A stretch of DNA of 64,000 nt, from assembly GCF_032463525.1 (NCBI RefSeq), contig NZ_CP135971.1, forward strand, positions 1,178,001 through 1,242,000, in the 5' to 3' direction. This document shows positions 12,214-21,544 of the stretch, piece after piece; the first letter of the stretch is position 1; each line of letters starts with the position of its first letter. The notes below the pieces were generated by a model. It worked only from the letters and a program-made list of their open reading frames with translations, searched no databases and was not told the origin of the DNA. This DNA is from Pseudomonas sp. DTU_2021_1001937_2_SI_NGA_ILE_001 (GTDB lineage: Bacteria; Pseudomonadota; Gammaproteobacteria; Pseudomonadales; Pseudomonadaceae). The position numbers and the translations under genes were made by a program.

Positions 12214-13872
12214 ATGTACGTATACGACGAGTACGATCAGCAGATCATCGAGGACCGCGTCAGGCAGTTCCGGGATCAGACCCGACGCTACCTGGCGGGA
12301 GAGCTGAGCGAAGAGGAATTCCGACCACTGCGCCTGCAGAACGGTCTGTACGTCCAGCGTTTCGCGCCCATGCTGCGCGTCGCCGTGCCTTATGGCCAGC
12401 TGAACTCGCGCCAGGCGCGCATGCTGGCGAAGATCGCCCGCGACTACGACAAGGGCTATGCCCACATCAGTACCCGTCAGAACGTGCAGTTCAACTGGCC
12501 AGCACTCGAAGACGTACCGGAAATTCTCGCCGAACTGGCCACCGTGCAGATGCACGCCATCCAGACCAGCGGCAACTGCCTGCGCAACGTGACCACCGAC
12601 CAGTTCGCCGGTGTCGCCGCCGACGAGCTGGTGGACCCGCGGCCCTGGTGCGAGATCGTCCGCCAATGGACCACCTTCCACCCCGAGTTCGCCTACCTGC
12701 CGCGCAAGTTCAAGATCGCCATCAACGGCTCGACCAGCGACCGTGCGGCCATCGAAGTGCATGACATCGGCCTGGAACCGGTGCGCAACGCCGCAGGCGA
12801 ACTGGGCTTCCGCGTGCTGGTGGGTGGCGGCCTGGGCCGTACCCCGGTGGTCGGTGCCTTCATCAACGAGTTCCTGCCCTGGCAGGACCTGCTCAGCTAC
12901 CTGGACGCCATCCTGCGTGTGTACAACCGCTATGGCCGCCGGGACAACAAGTACAAGGCGCGGATCAAGATCCTGGTCAAGGCCCTGACCCCCGAGGTCT
13001 TCGCCGAGAAGGTCGAAGCCGAGATGGCCCACCTGCGTGGCGGCCCGACCACCCTCACCGAGGCCGAACTGCAGCGCGTGGCGCGGCACTTCGTCGACCC
13101 CGAGTACAAGGCCCTGGAAAACCTCGACGCCGAATTGGCAGCCCTGGATACCGAGCACCCCGGCTTCGCCCGCTGGCGCCAGCGCAACGTCCTGGCGCAC
13201 AAGAAGCCCGGCTACGTGGCCGTGACCCTGTCGCTCAAGCCCACTGGCGTAGCGCCAGGCGATGTGACCGACAAGCAGCTCGATGCCGTGGCCGACCTGG
13301 CCGACCAGTACAGCTTCGGCTACCTGCGCACTTCCCACGAGCAGAACATCATCCTCGCCGACGTCGAGCAGGCACGCCTGTTCGAGCTGTGGAACCTGCT
13401 GCGCGAGCATGGCTTCGCCACGCCGAACATCGGCCTGCTGACCGACATCATCTGCTGCCCGGGCGGCGACTTCTGCTCACTGGCCAACGCCAAGTCGATC
13501 CCGATCGCCGAATCCATACAGCGCCGCTTCGACGACCTGGACTACCTGTTCGACATCGGCGAGCTGGACCTCAACATCTCCGGCTGCATGAACGCCTGCG
13601 GCCACCACCACGTCGGCCACATCGGCATCCTTGGCGTGGACAAGAAGGGCGAAGAGTTCTACCAGGTGTCGCTGGGTGGCAGTGCCAGCCGTGACGCCAG
13701 CCTGGGCAAGATCCTCGGCCCGTCCTTCGCCCAGGAGGCGATGCCCGACGTGATCGAGAAGCTGATCAACGTGTACGTCGAGAAACGTACCGAGGAAGAG
13801 CGCTTCATCGACACCTACAACCGTATTGGCATCGACCCTTTCAAGGAGCGCGTCTATGCAGCGAATCATTAA
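12214..13872 (+). CDS. cysI: Sulfite reductase haemoprotein (nitrite/sulfite reductase family)
   Basis: 552-residue sirohaem/[4Fe-4S] reductase that makes sulfide from sulfite in assimilatory sulfur metabolism. It has two ferredoxin-like halves, an HISTRQNVQFNW segment in the first, and cluster/sirohaem ligands Cys415-x5-Cys421 (CPGGDFC) and Cys458-x3-Cys462 (CMNAC). The ATG at 12214 is preceded by ACAGGACC. The upstream in-frame extension from 12049 is not conserved-looking. Overlaps the DUF934 gene by 17 bases, so the two are translationally coupled. Confidence 0.95.
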   Translation: MYVYDEYDQQIIEDRVRQFRDQTRRYLAGELSEEEFRPLRLQNGLYVQRFAPMLRVAVPYGQLNSRQARMLAKIARDYDKGYAHISTRQNVQFNWPALEDVPEILAELATVQMHAIQTSGNCLRNVTTDQFAGVAADELVDPRPWCEIVRQWTTFHPEFAYLPRKFKIAINGSTSDRAAIEVHDIGLEPVRNAAGELGFRVLVGGGLGRTPVVGAFINEFLPWQDLLSYLDAILRVYNRYGRRDNKYKARIKILVKALTPEVFAEKVEAEMAHLRGGPTTLTEAELQRVARHFVDPEYKALENLDAELAALDTEHPGFARWRQRNVLAHKKPGYVAVTLSLKPTGVAPGDVTDKQLDAVADLADQYSFGYLRTSHEQNIILADVEQARLFELWNLLREHGFATPNIGLLTDIICCPGGDFCSLANAKSIPIAESIQRRFDDLDYLFDIGELDLNISGCMNACGHHHVGHIGILGVDKKGEEFYQVSLGGSASRDASLGKILGPSFAQEAMPDVIEKLINVYVEKRTEEERFIDTYNRIGIDPFKERVYAANH

Positions 13873-14350
13873 GAACAACGAAGTCGTCGATGAAACCTGG
13901 CACCTGCTGCCCAAGGACACGACCTTCGACAGCCTGTCCAACTGTGACGACCTGATCGTTCCACTGGCCCTGTGGCGTGAGCACGCCCACGCACTGAAGG
14001 CCCGTGACGGCGGCCTGGGCGTGTGGCTGGACAGCGACGAGGAAGCCGAGGAAATCGGCGAAGATGTCGCGCATTTCCAGGTCATCGCGCTGAACTTCCC
14101 GGCCTTCACCGACGGGCGCAGCTATTCCAATGCGCGCCTGCTGCGTGATCGCTATGGCTACAAGGGCGAGCTGCGGGCCATTGGCGATGTATTGCGCGAC
14201 CAGCTGTTCTACCTGCGTCGCTGCGGCTTCGACGCCTTCGCCATTCGTGCAGACAAGGATCCGTACGAAGCACTGGAAAGCCTCCAGGACTTCTCGGTGA
14301 CCTACCAGGCTGCTACCGACGAGCCGCTGCCGCTGTTCCGTCGCCGCTGA
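13856..14350 (+). CDS. DUF934 protein, sulfite reductase partner
   Basis: 164-residue DUF934 protein (MQRIIKNNEVV start, ARLLRDRYGYKGELRAIGDVLRDQ core, RRCGFDAF). Family members almost always follow cysI-type genes in pseudomonads and are thought to assist sulfite reduction, possibly replacing part of the electron-donor subunit; this is not proven. The start lies inside the end of cysI (17-base overlap). GGAGCG upstream serves as ribosome binding site. A strong terminator follows 13 bases after the stop. Confidence 0.88.
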   Translation: MQRIIKNNEVVDETWHLLPKDTTFDSLSNCDDLIVPLALWREHAHALKARDGGLGVWLDSDEEAEEIGEDVAHFQVIALNFPAFTDGRSYSNARLLRDRYGYKGELRAIGDVLRDQLFYLRRCGFDAFAIRADKDPYEALESLQDFSVTYQAATDEPLPLFRRR

Positions 14351-14363
14351 TTCGGCGCGATAA

Positions 14364-14403
14364 ACAAAAGCCCGGCCTTCACTGAAGGCCGGGCTTTTGT
14401 TTT
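14364..14403 (+). terminator. Intrinsic terminator after the cysI-DUF934 operon
   Basis: Perfect 17-bp inverted repeat ACAAAAGCCCGGCCTTC / GAAGGCCGGGCTTTTGT with a 3-base loop, T-rich on its 3' side (TTTTGTTTTG). Confidence 0.93.
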
Positions 14404-14516
14404 GCGCAGGGTTATTTAGCCTGTCGGACCGGTTTCAGCCGGGAAGCCTTGCGCGGCTCAAGCCCTACCGGGCGGCAGCATCTGGCGTATGCGCCACCAA
14501 GACCCGGCAGCCGTGT

Positions 14517-15542
14517 TCAGGACCAGAAGCGCTGCTGGCTGAGCCGCTCCCAGACGCGCGCCAGCACGCCGTCCAGCGAGATCGCCGCCGCCATGCCGAC
14601 CTTCTGTTGCAGGCTCTTGCGCTGGGCGTAATGCAGGTGGAAGACGTCCGCGTCCTTGGCCTTGTCGGCCAGATATTCGTCGCTGGTCTTCAGCTCATCG
14701 ACCAGCTGCTTGTCCAGCGCCGCCATGCCCAGCCACACCTCGCCGGTGGCGACCTCCTCGATACTCAGCTGTGGCCGGTAGCTGGCCACGAAGCCCTTGA
14801 ACAGCTGGTGGGTGACTTCCAGGTCCTGCTGGAACTTCTCCCGGCCCTTCTCGGTATTTTCGCCAAACACCGTCAGGGTGCGCTTGTACTCACCGGCGGT
14901 GAGTACCTCGAAATCGATATCGTGCTTCTTCAGCAGGCGATTGACGTTGGGCAGCTGCGCCACCACACCGATCGAACCGAGGATGGCGAACGGCGCGCTG
15001 ATGATGCGGTTGCCGATGCAGGCCATCATGTAACCGCCACTGGCAGCGACCTTGTCGATGCAGATGGTCAACGGAATGCCCGCCTGGCGGATGCGCGCCA
15101 GCTGCGAAGAGGCCAGGCCATAGCTGTGCACCAGGCCACCGCCGCTTTCCAGGCGCAGCACCACTTCGTCCTTGTCGCTGGCCAGGCTCAACAGTGCGGT
15201 GATCTCATGGCGCAGGCTCTCGGTGGCCGAGGCCTTGATATCGCCATTGAAGTCCAGCACATAGACACGCGGCTTGTCCTGCGGCGCTTTCTTGTCCTTC
15301 TTGCGCGCCTTGGCCTGCTCCTTGCGCAGCGCTTTCAGACGCGCCTTGTCTAGCAACGAACCTTCCAGGCGGTCGCGCAGCCCCTTGTAGAAGTCGTTGA
15401 GCCGGGTCACCTGCAATTGCCCGGCGGCCTTGCCGCGCCCTTTGCTGCGGGAAGCCGCCACGGCCACCAGTACCACGACGATGGCGATCACCAGGGTCAC
15501 GGTCTTGGCCAGAAAGCTTGCGTAATCGGCGAGAAAATCCAC
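14517..15542 (-). CDS. sohB: Inner membrane S49 protease SohB
   Basis: 341-residue S49 (signal peptide peptidase A-like) protease. An N-terminal membrane helix (about residues 12-31) and a basic linker (about 75-90) precede the S49 domain. VAASGGYMMAC holds the nucleophile serine, and GEYKRTLT holds the lysine of the Ser-Lys dyad. Length and layout match SohB. Divergent from the SCP2 gene. Confidence 0.93.
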   Translation of the reverse strand: MDFLADYASFLAKTVTLVIAIVVVLVAVAASRSKGRGKAAGQLQVTRLNDFYKGLRDRLEGSLLDKARLKALRKEQAKARKKDKKAPQDKPRVYVLDFNGDIKASATESLRHEITALLSLASDKDEVVLRLESGGGLVHSYGLASSQLARIRQAGIPLTICIDKVAASGGYMMACIGNRIISAPFAILGSIGVVAQLPNVNRLLKKHDIDFEVLTAGEYKRTLTVFGENTEKGREKFQQDLEVTHQLFKGFVASYRPQLSIEEVATGEVWLGMAALDKQLVDELKTSDEYLADKAKDADVFHLHYAQRKSLQQKVGMAAAISLDGVLARVWERLSQQRFWS

Positions 15543-15776
15543 GAAGACTCCTTCAATACGGGGCGCCCTCTACCAGCGAGGACGCAACGCCCAAGCATAC
15601 CGAGCGCGCCCAACGATCACCAGCCACTGCAGCGGCGGCGGATTGAAACAGGCAATTCAAACGAATGTATGATTTTAGGTTGACAGCCCTCCGCCATCCT
15701 CATAACCTCGCCTGCAGCTGCCGCTGCAGGACATGCTCCCTGAACGGCGCAGACCACCTTCAATAAGGATCGACAC

Positions 15777-16094
15777 ATGACCTCAGTAGCCGATGCAGTC
15801 CAGCAAATGCAAGCCAAGTTCAACCCCAGCGCCGCCGCCGGCCTGGATCTGGTCTTCGGCTTTCACATCACCGACGAAGACAAGCACTACGCCCTGATCG
15901 TCAAGGACGGTACCTGCCAACTGCAGGAAGGCGAGAACGCTGATGCCAACGTCACTCTGGTCATGGACGCCGAAACCCTCAAAGGCATCGTCAGCGGCGA
16001 GACCGACGGCATGCAGGCCTTCATGGGCGGCAAGCTGCGCACCGAAGGCGATATGATGCTGGCCCTGAAACTGAGTGAGCTGTTCCCTCAGTAA
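15777..16094 (+). CDS. SCP2 sterol-binding domain protein
   Basis: 105 residues covering a single SCP2 domain (VADAVQQMQAKFNP start, DANVTLVMD and GKLRTEGDMMLALKL signatures). Such stand-alone SCP2 proteins bind hydrophobic ligands, probably acyl-CoA or lipid; the precise role in Pseudomonas is unknown. AAGGAT upstream of ATG 15777 fits a ribosome binding site. A good terminator follows. Confidence 0.9.
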   Translation: MTSVADAVQQMQAKFNPSAAAGLDLVFGFHITDEDKHYALIVKDGTCQLQEGENADANVTLVMDAETLKGIVSGETDGMQAFMGGKLRTEGDMMLALKLSELFPQ

Positions 16095-16117
16095 GCGGCA
16101 AGTGGCAGACAGATAAG

Positions 16118-16148
16118 AACCGAAGCCTCATGGGCTTCGGTTTTTTTT
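16118..16148 (+). terminator. Intrinsic terminator after the SCP2 gene
   Basis: Inverted repeat AACCGAAGCC / GGCTTCGGTT with a 5-base loop, continuing into a run of eight T. Confidence 0.93.
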
Positions 16149-16222
16149 CGCCTGTACATAACGCGGCAGGCAGTTTCGCGACTAGAGTCTCCCACCGAAA
16201 CAAACAAGAACAGGAGTCCAGC

Positions 16223-16990
16223 ATGTCCAGAACCACGCTTTTCGACCTCGACGGCCAGGTCGCCCTGGTGTCCGGCGCCAGCCGTGGCATCGGTGAAGCC
16301 ATCGCCCGCCTGCTGGCCAGCCAGGGTGCCCATGTGATCGTCTCCAGCCGCAAGCTCGGCGGCTGCCAGCAGGTCGCCGACGCGATCATCGCCGAGGGTG
16401 GCCAGGCCACGGCACTGGCCTGTCATATTGGCGAAACAGCGGCCATCGAGGCGCTGTTTGGCGAAATCCGCAGCCGTTTCGGGCGCCTGGACATCCTGGT
16501 CAACAATGCCGCGACCAACCCGCAGTTCTGCCATGTACTGGACACCGACCCCGGCGCCTTCCAGAAAACCGTGGACGTGAACATTCGCGGCTATTTCTTC
16601 ATGTCGGTACTGGCCGGCCGGCTGATGCGTGAACAGGGTGGCGGCAGCATCATCAACGTGGCCTCGATCAATGGCGTGTCACCCGGAGAGTTCCAGGGCA
16701 TCTACTCCATAACCAAGGCGGCGGTCATCAACATGACCAAGGTGTTCGCCAAGGAGTGCGCGCCCTTCGGCATTCGCTGCAATGCCTTGCTGCCAGGACT
16801 GACCGACACCCGCTTTGCTTCGGCGCTGGTCAACGACCCCGGCATCCTCAAGATGGCGCTGGCGCGCATCCCGCTCAAGCGCGTCGCCGAACCGGGCGAG
16901 ATGGCCGGTGCAGTGCTGTACCTGGCCAGCCAAGCGTCGAGCTACACCACCGGAGCCATTCTCAATGTCGATGGCGGCTTCCTGTCCTGA
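16223..16990 (+). CDS. SDR family oxidoreductase
   Basis: 255-residue classical short-chain dehydrogenase. Cofactor motif SGASRGIGEAIA (TGxxxGxG type) is at about residues 20-31, with NNAA, catalytic Ser in NVASINGVS, YSITK (YxxxK) and a C-terminal LNVDGGFLS. The first residue of the cofactor motif is Ser instead of Thr, a tolerated change. ATG 16223 has AACAGGAGTCC upstream. Substrate is not deducible from the context. Confidence 0.9.
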   Translation: MSRTTLFDLDGQVALVSGASRGIGEAIARLLASQGAHVIVSSRKLGGCQQVADAIIAEGGQATALACHIGETAAIEALFGEIRSRFGRLDILVNNAATNPQFCHVLDTDPGAFQKTVDVNIRGYFFMSVLAGRLMREQGGGSIINVASINGVSPGEFQGIYSITKAAVINMTKVFAKECAPFGIRCNALLPGLTDTRFASALVNDPGILKMALARIPLKRVAEPGEMAGAVLYLASQASSYTTGAILNVDGGFLS

Positions 16991-17057
16991 GGCAGAAGCC
17001 AAGCCGCTTGTGCCGGCTGAACGGTATTGCGGCTAACGCCAATACCGTTCAGTTAGG

Positions 17058-17092
17058 CCGGGTAGGAGCGGCTTCAGCCGCGAAGCGACCGC
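17058..17092. repeat. REP-type palindrome, first of an inverted pair
   Basis: GGTAGGAGCGGCTTCAGCCG followed by CGAAGC matches the short palindromic REP family scattered between genes in the P. putida group. It forms an inverted pair with the copy at 17122-17156. Confidence 0.75.
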
Positions 17093-17121
17093 CGGTTCAC
17101 AACAGATGCAGTGAATTTCCT

Positions 17122-17156
17122 GGCGCTTTCGCGGCTAAAGCCGCTCCCACCGGGCC
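17122..17156. repeat. REP-type palindrome, second of an inverted pair
   Basis: GGCGCTTTCGCGGCTAAAGC followed by CGCTCCCACC is the opposite-orientation partner of the 17058-17092 copy, giving a REP doublet (REPIN-like) of about 100 bases in the SDR-TSUP gap. Confidence 0.75.
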
Positions 17157-17303
17157 ACATGCCGCAGTGAAAAGCGCATAACCGAAAGGTATTGGGGCTA
17201 ACCGAACTGTGTGACCGCGAAACCGGGACAACACAGACCAAGGCAGCTAGAATGCGCGGCTTTGGGGCGCCCGTTGCGCCCTGCCTGCCGATAAGCCTTG
17301 CCC

Positions 17304-18083
17304 ATGCCTTTTGAACTCAGTGTCGATCCCCTCACCCTGGCCGTTCTCGCGGTCGTGGCCTTCGTGGCCGGCTTCATCGATGCCATCGCCGGTGGCGGCG
17401 GCCTGCTCACCACACCGGCGCTGATGACCGCCGGGCTGCCACCGCACATGGTGCTGGGCACCAACAAGCTGTGCGCCACCTTTGGCTCGGCCACCGCGAG
17501 CTTCACCTACTACCGGCGCAAGCTGTTCGACCCGGCGCAATGGAAGCTGGCGCTGATCAGCACCGCCGTGGGTGCGGCGCTTGGCGCGGTGATCGCCCAC
17601 TACCTGCCAGCACAGTGGATCAACCAGATGCTGCCGGTGATCGTCTTCGCCTGTGGGCTCTATCTGTTGTTCGGCGGTACGCCCAAGGCACCGCTGGACA
17701 GCGATGCCCCGATCAAGAAGGCACGCCAGGTGCCGCAGGGCCTGAGCCTGGGCTTCTACGATGGCGTGGCGGGCCCCGGCACCGGCGCGTTCTGGACCGT
17801 CAGCACGCTGATGGCCTACCCGGTGGACCTGGTCAAGGCCAGTGGTGTGGCGCGCAGCATGAACTTTGTCAGCAACGCGATGGCCCTGACGGTATTCGCG
17901 GTGTCCGGGCAGGTCGACGTGATCATCGGCGTGAGCATGGGCCTGGCGGTCATGCTCGGCGCCTATTTCGGCGCCGGCACGGCGATCAAGGGCGGCGCCA
18001 AGTTCATTCGCCCGGTATTCATCATCATGGTCCTGGCGCTGACCGTGCGCCTAGCCTGGCAGCACTGGTTCGGGGGCGCCTGA
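17304..18083 (+). CDS. TSUP (TauE/SafE) family permease
   Basis: 259-residue membrane protein of the TSUP family: the opening helix contains [18 protein letters not shown], the family signature, followed by [21 protein letters not shown], and the second repeat has [14 protein letters not shown]. About eight helices. Members move sulfonates, sulfite or other organic anions; the substrate here is not known. ATG 17304 was taken, although an in-frame TTG lies 6 bases upstream. The 3' end overlaps nudC (convergent) by 33 bases. Confidence 0.92.
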   Translation: MPFELSVDPLTLAVLAVVAFVAGFIDAIAGGGGLLTTPALMTAGLPPHMVLGTNKLCATFGSATASFTYYRRKLFDPAQWKLALISTAVGAALGAVIAHYLPAQWINQMLPVIVFACGLYLLFGGTPKAPLDSDAPIKKARQVPQGLSLGFYDGVAGPGTGAFWTVSTLMAYPVDLVKASGVARSMNFVSNAMALTVFAVSGQVDVIIGVSMGLAVMLGAYFGAGTAIKGGAKFIRPVFIIMVLALTVRLAWQHWFGGA

Positions 18084-18881
18084 GCGGCGCGCCAGGTAAA
18101 GGTCGATCAGGTAGCGGGCAATCGAGCGGTTGGCCGGCAGCGGCGGCAGGTCGTGGATGCTGAACCAGCGGGCGTCCTCGATCTCTTCAGGCTGACGGAT
18201 GATTTCGCCGCTTTCGTATTCGGCATGGAAGCCCAGCATCATCGAATGCGGAAACGGCCAGCACTGGCTACCGATGTACTGGATATTGCGTACCGTCAGC
18301 CGCACCTCCTCCATCACTTCGCGGCGCACACAGTCTTCGGCGGACTCGCCCGGCTCGGCAAACCCGGCCAGCACACTGTAGATACCGGTGACGAAACGCG
18401 GCGAGCGAGCCAGGAGAATCTCGTCGCCACGGGTGATGAGCACGATCATGCTCGGTGAAATGCGCGGGTAGAAACGCAGGTCGTCGGCGGCGCAATACAT
18501 TGCCCGCTCGCCGGGGACCTGCACGGTCGGCTGGCCGCAGGCGCCGCAGAACCGGTGTTCGCGTGCCCAGGTGGCGATCTGCGCGGCGTAGCCAAGCTTC
18601 TGGTACACCGCGAAATCGCCCTGCAGCATGAACTGGCGCAAGCCCTGCCAGGCCAGCCCGGGAAGCTCTACGGCCTGGGGCAGCACCCACAGGTACACCG
18701 GCTCGCCATCGAAATGGCCGATACCGTGCTCACTCAACAGCGGCAGGTCGAGGCTGGCCAGCCATTGCCTGGAGAACAGCACGCCCTCCTCGCCCATCAG
18801 GAAGCCCTGGGGGCTGTGTACCACGGCACGGCCTTCGTTGCGTTGAGGGTCGAGTACGGCGGTGGTCCAACGGCGGGTCAT
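18051..18881 (-). CDS. nudC: NAD(+) diphosphatase NudC (altered zinc ribbon)
   Basis: 276-residue Nudix enzyme that cleaves NAD(H) and can remove NAD caps from RNA. The zinc ribbon shows CGAC and then MYCAAD, so only three of the usual four cysteines remain and the fourth position is Ala-Asp. The Nudix box reads G-x5-E-x7-REVMEEVRL; all catalytic glutamates are present but the usual Gly near its end is Arg. The [11 protein letters not shown] segment typical of NudC is intact. Convergent overlap with the TSUP gene. Confidence 0.92.
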   Translation of the reverse strand: MTRRWTTAVLDPQRNEGRAVVHSPQGFLMGEEGVLFSRQWLASLDLPLLSEHGIGHFDGEPVYLWVLPQAVELPGLAWQGLRQFMLQGDFAVYQKLGYAAQIATWAREHRFCGACGQPTVQVPGERAMYCAADDLRFYPRISPSMIVLITRGDEILLARSPRFVTGIYSVLAGFAEPGESAEDCVRREVMEEVRLTVRNIQYIGSQCWPFPHSMMLGFHAEYESGEIIRQPEEIEDARWFSIHDLPPLPANRSIARYLIDLYLARRSGAPEPVLPG

Positions 18882-18908
18882 CGAAACACACTCCTGTCTG
18901 CGCCGTGT

Positions 18909-19721
18909 TCAGTCGTCGAACACCGGCTTGTGCTTGTTCATGTGGGCCAGCATGGCCTGTTTGAGATCGGCTGATTGCAGCATGGCGGCGTTCCAGATGG
19001 CAACGTACTCCAGGCCATCGTCGACACGGTGGTCGCGCATGTAGTCGATCATGCGCTTACTGCCCTCCACGGCGATCGGCGACTTCTCGGCGATCTGCCG
19101 GGCCAGCGCCAGCACGCCCTCGAGCAACTGCGGCGCATCGTCGTAGACACGATTGACCAACCCGATACGCTCGGCCTCGCGGGCGTCGACCGTGCGCCCG
19201 GTGTAGGCCAGCTCACGCAACATGCCATCGCCGATGATCCGCGGCAAGCGCTGCAAGGTGCCTACGTCGGCCGTCATGCCCATGTCGATCTCGCGGATGG
19301 CGAACTGTGCATCGGCGGCGGCATAGCGCATGTCGCAGGCGGCTATCAGGTCGATGGCACCACCCAGGCAGTAGCCCTGCACGGCGGCCAGCACCGGCTT
19401 GCGGCATTCGGCGACGGCGGTGAACGATGCCTGCAACTCCTTGATGCGCCGTCGCAGGCGCCTGGCGTTACGCCCGCTGTCGGCCCCCAGCTCGCTGGCC
19501 ACGCTGCTCAGCAGGGCCAGATCGATCCCCGAAGAAAAGTGTCGGCCCGCGCCACTGAGCACCACGGCGCGTATGTCGTCACGCTCGTCGATAAGGCCGA
19601 AGATGTCGATTATTTCCCGCCAGAACGGTGCATTCATGGCGTTGAGCTTGTCAGGCCGGTTGATCTGCACATGGGCGATGCGGTCGTCGATATGCACGGT
19701 AAAGGCTTGGTAGTCGGACAC
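18909..19721 (-). CDS. Crotonase family protein, dienoyl-CoA isomerase-like
   Basis: 270-residue crotonase fold protein. The residues that define delta(3,5)-delta(2,4)-dienoyl-CoA isomerase are present: Asp124 (GGAIDLI), Glu144 (REIDMG) and Asp152 (TADVGTLQRLP). This triad argues for isomerisation of dienoyl-CoA intermediates in unsaturated fatty acid breakdown rather than plain hydration. Oxyanion segment FSSGIDLALL is also typical. It lies 27 bases from nudC in the same direction, so the two may be cotranscribed. Confidence 0.88.
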   Translation of the reverse strand: MSDYQAFTVHIDDRIAHVQINRPDKLNAMNAPFWREIIDIFGLIDERDDIRAVVLSGAGRHFSSGIDLALLSSVASELGADSGRNARRLRRRIKELQASFTAVAECRKPVLAAVQGYCLGGAIDLIAACDMRYAAADAQFAIREIDMGMTADVGTLQRLPRIIGDGMLRELAYTGRTVDAREAERIGLVNRVYDDAPQLLEGVLALARQIAEKSPIAVEGSKRMIDYMRDHRVDDGLEYVAIWNAAMLQSADLKQAMLAHMNKHKPVFDD

Positions 19722-20059
19722 GGCAGGATCCTCGATATTGGCTTGCAGCAGGTGGATTCATCCTTTGAGCGGTTACAGCCGCGAAAGACATCCCGGCTCA
19801 AGTCGGTGCCACCAGCCCAGCACGTCTGCGCTCGCTTGCCAGCGGGTTTGAACGCGTGACTATAGCAACCTTGCGGCCATTCCCGTAAAGCGCAGCAACG
19901 GTCAATTGCCGGACCACCACGACCGGCTTGGCAAGCGTCGGCAGCACTGGAAGAATCTCTGAACGCACCTGCGCAGACGGGGTCAATCACTGCAGCACGG
20001 TCAGGGAACCGAGCGCCAACTGGCAGCTCCGGCCACTCATGGATTGCGAGGAACAATCA
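19722..20059. other. Intergenic region before the KaiC-like gene
   Basis: 338 bases between divergent genes. Open frames here lack ribosome binding sites and family features. A GCGGTTACAGCCGCGAAAG segment near 19769 resembles a worn REP half. The promoter of the KaiC operon must be here but no clear boxes are seen. Confidence 0.4.
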
Positions 20060-21544
20060 TTGACTACCCCCAAGGCGCAAACCGGTATCGAAGGCCTGGA
20101 CGACGTGCTGTCCGGCGGGCTTTCGCGCGGCCACGTGTTCCTCCTGGAGGGCGAGCCGGGCACCGGCAAGACCACCGTGGCCATGCAGTTTCTCCTGGCC
20201 GGTATGCAAGCGGGTGAAACCACCCTGTACATCACCCTGTCCGAAACCGAGCGTGAGCTGCGCGAAAGTGCCCACTCACATGGCTGGCAGTTCGACGAAA
20301 GCATTGCAGTTTTCGAGCTGGCGCCGCCGGAGAGCCTGCTCAGCATCGAACACCAGCAGAGCCTTCTTTATTCCTCGGACCTGGAGCTGGGCGAAACCGT
20401 CGCGCAGATCTTCAGCGCGGTGGAGCGCACAAAGCCCAGCCGGGTGGTGATCGACAGCCTTTCCGAAATCCGCCTGCTGGCGCAAAGCTCGCTGCGCTAC
20501 CGGCGTCAGGTGCTGGCGATGAAGCACTATTTCGCGCGTTATGACGCCACGGTGCTGCTGCTCGACGACCTGACCACCGACGCGCTGGACAAGACCGTGC
20601 ACAGCGTGGCCCATGGCGTCATCCGTCTGCAGGAATTGACGCCGTCCTACGGCGCAGAGCGGCGGCGCCTGAAGATCATCAAGTACCGCGGGCAAAAGTA
20701 CCGTGGCGGCTATCACGACTTCACCATCCAGGTTGGCGGCATCAAGGTCTTCCCGCGCCTGGTCGCGGCCGAACACCGCAACCAGTTTGAACGCCGCCAG
20801 TTGAGCAGCGGTATAGCCGAACTCGACGCCCTGCTCGGCGGCGGCGTCGAGCGTGGTTCAAGCACCCTGGTACTGGGCCCGGCCGGCACCGGCAAGTCGC
20901 TGCTGGCCCTGGTCTTCGCCATGCAGGCGATTGCCCGCGGCGAGCGTGCTGCGCTGTTCGTCTTCGACGAGGAGCTGGGCCTGTTGCACGACCGCATGCA
21001 GGCATTGGGCATGGACCTGCGCGGTCTGCAGGACAACGGGCAGATCTGGATCGAACAGGTCGATGCAGCCGAACTCTCGCCCGGCGAATTCTCCCATCGG
21101 GTGCGCCGTTGCGTGGATGAACAGCGTATCGAAACGGTGATCATCGACAGCCTCAATGGCTACCAGGCGGCAATGCCCGAGGAAAACGCCCTGGTGCTGC
21201 ACATGCACGAGCTGCTGCTGTACCTCAACCGTCGAGGTGCCTCGACCTTCATGACCATCGCGCAGCAGGGCCTGGTGGGCGACATGCGCGCCCCGGTAGA
21301 CATTACCTACCTGGCCGACACGGTGATCCTGCTGCGCTATTTCGAAGCACTGGGTGAAGTCCGCCGGGCCATTTCAATCATCAAGAAGCGCACCGGCGCC
21401 CACGAATCGACTATCCGGGAGTACCGCATCGGTGTGGGCGGCCTGAAGATTGGTGCCCCCTTGCATGGCTTCCAGGGCGTGCTGCGCGGAGTGCCTCACT
21501 ATTACGGCGACAGTCAGCCCCTGCTAGAGGACGAGTACCCTTGA
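20060..21544 (+). CDS. KaiC-like double-RecA ATPase
   Basis: 494-residue protein with two tandem KaiC/RecA-type ATPase domains. Domain 1 has Walker A GEPGTGKTT and Walker B RVVIDSLSE; domain 2 has GPAGTGKSL and TVIIDSLNG. Acidic pairs after the third strand (SETE; DEE) match the KaiC catalytic glutamates. The TTG at 20060 was chosen because AGGAA lies 6 bases before it; an ATG at 20039 has no ribosome binding site. It overlaps the downstream hybrid kinase by 4 bases (TTGA), so ATPase and kinase are translationally coupled. No kaiA or kaiB is visible. Confidence 0.9.
   Translation: MTTPKAQTGIEGLDDVLSGGLSRGHVFLLEGEPGTGKTTVAMQFLLAGMQAGETTLYITLSETERELRESAHSHGWQFDESIAVFELAPPESLLSIEHQQSLLYSSDLELGETVAQIFSAVERTKPSRVVIDSLSEIRLLAQSSLRYRRQVLAMKHYFARYDATVLLLDDLTTDALDKTVHSVAHGVIRLQELTPSYGAERRRLKIIKYRGQKYRGGYHDFTIQVGGIKVFPRLVAAEHRNQFERRQLSSGIAELDALLGGGVERGSSTLVLGPAGTGKSLLALVFAMQAIARGERAALFVFDEELGLLHDRMQALGMDLRGLQDNGQIWIEQVDAAELSPGEFSHRVRRCVDEQRIETVIIDSLNGYQAAMPEENALVLHMHELLLYLNRRGASTFMTIAQQGLVGDMRAPVDITYLADTVILLRYFEALGEVRRAISIIKKRTGAHESTIREYRIGVGGLKIGAPLHGFQGVLRGVPHYYGDSQPLLEDEYP

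Noticed and set aside
14425..14475. Possible REP copy after the cysI terminator
   Set aside because: Only loose similarity to the REP palindrome at 17058; too worn to call.
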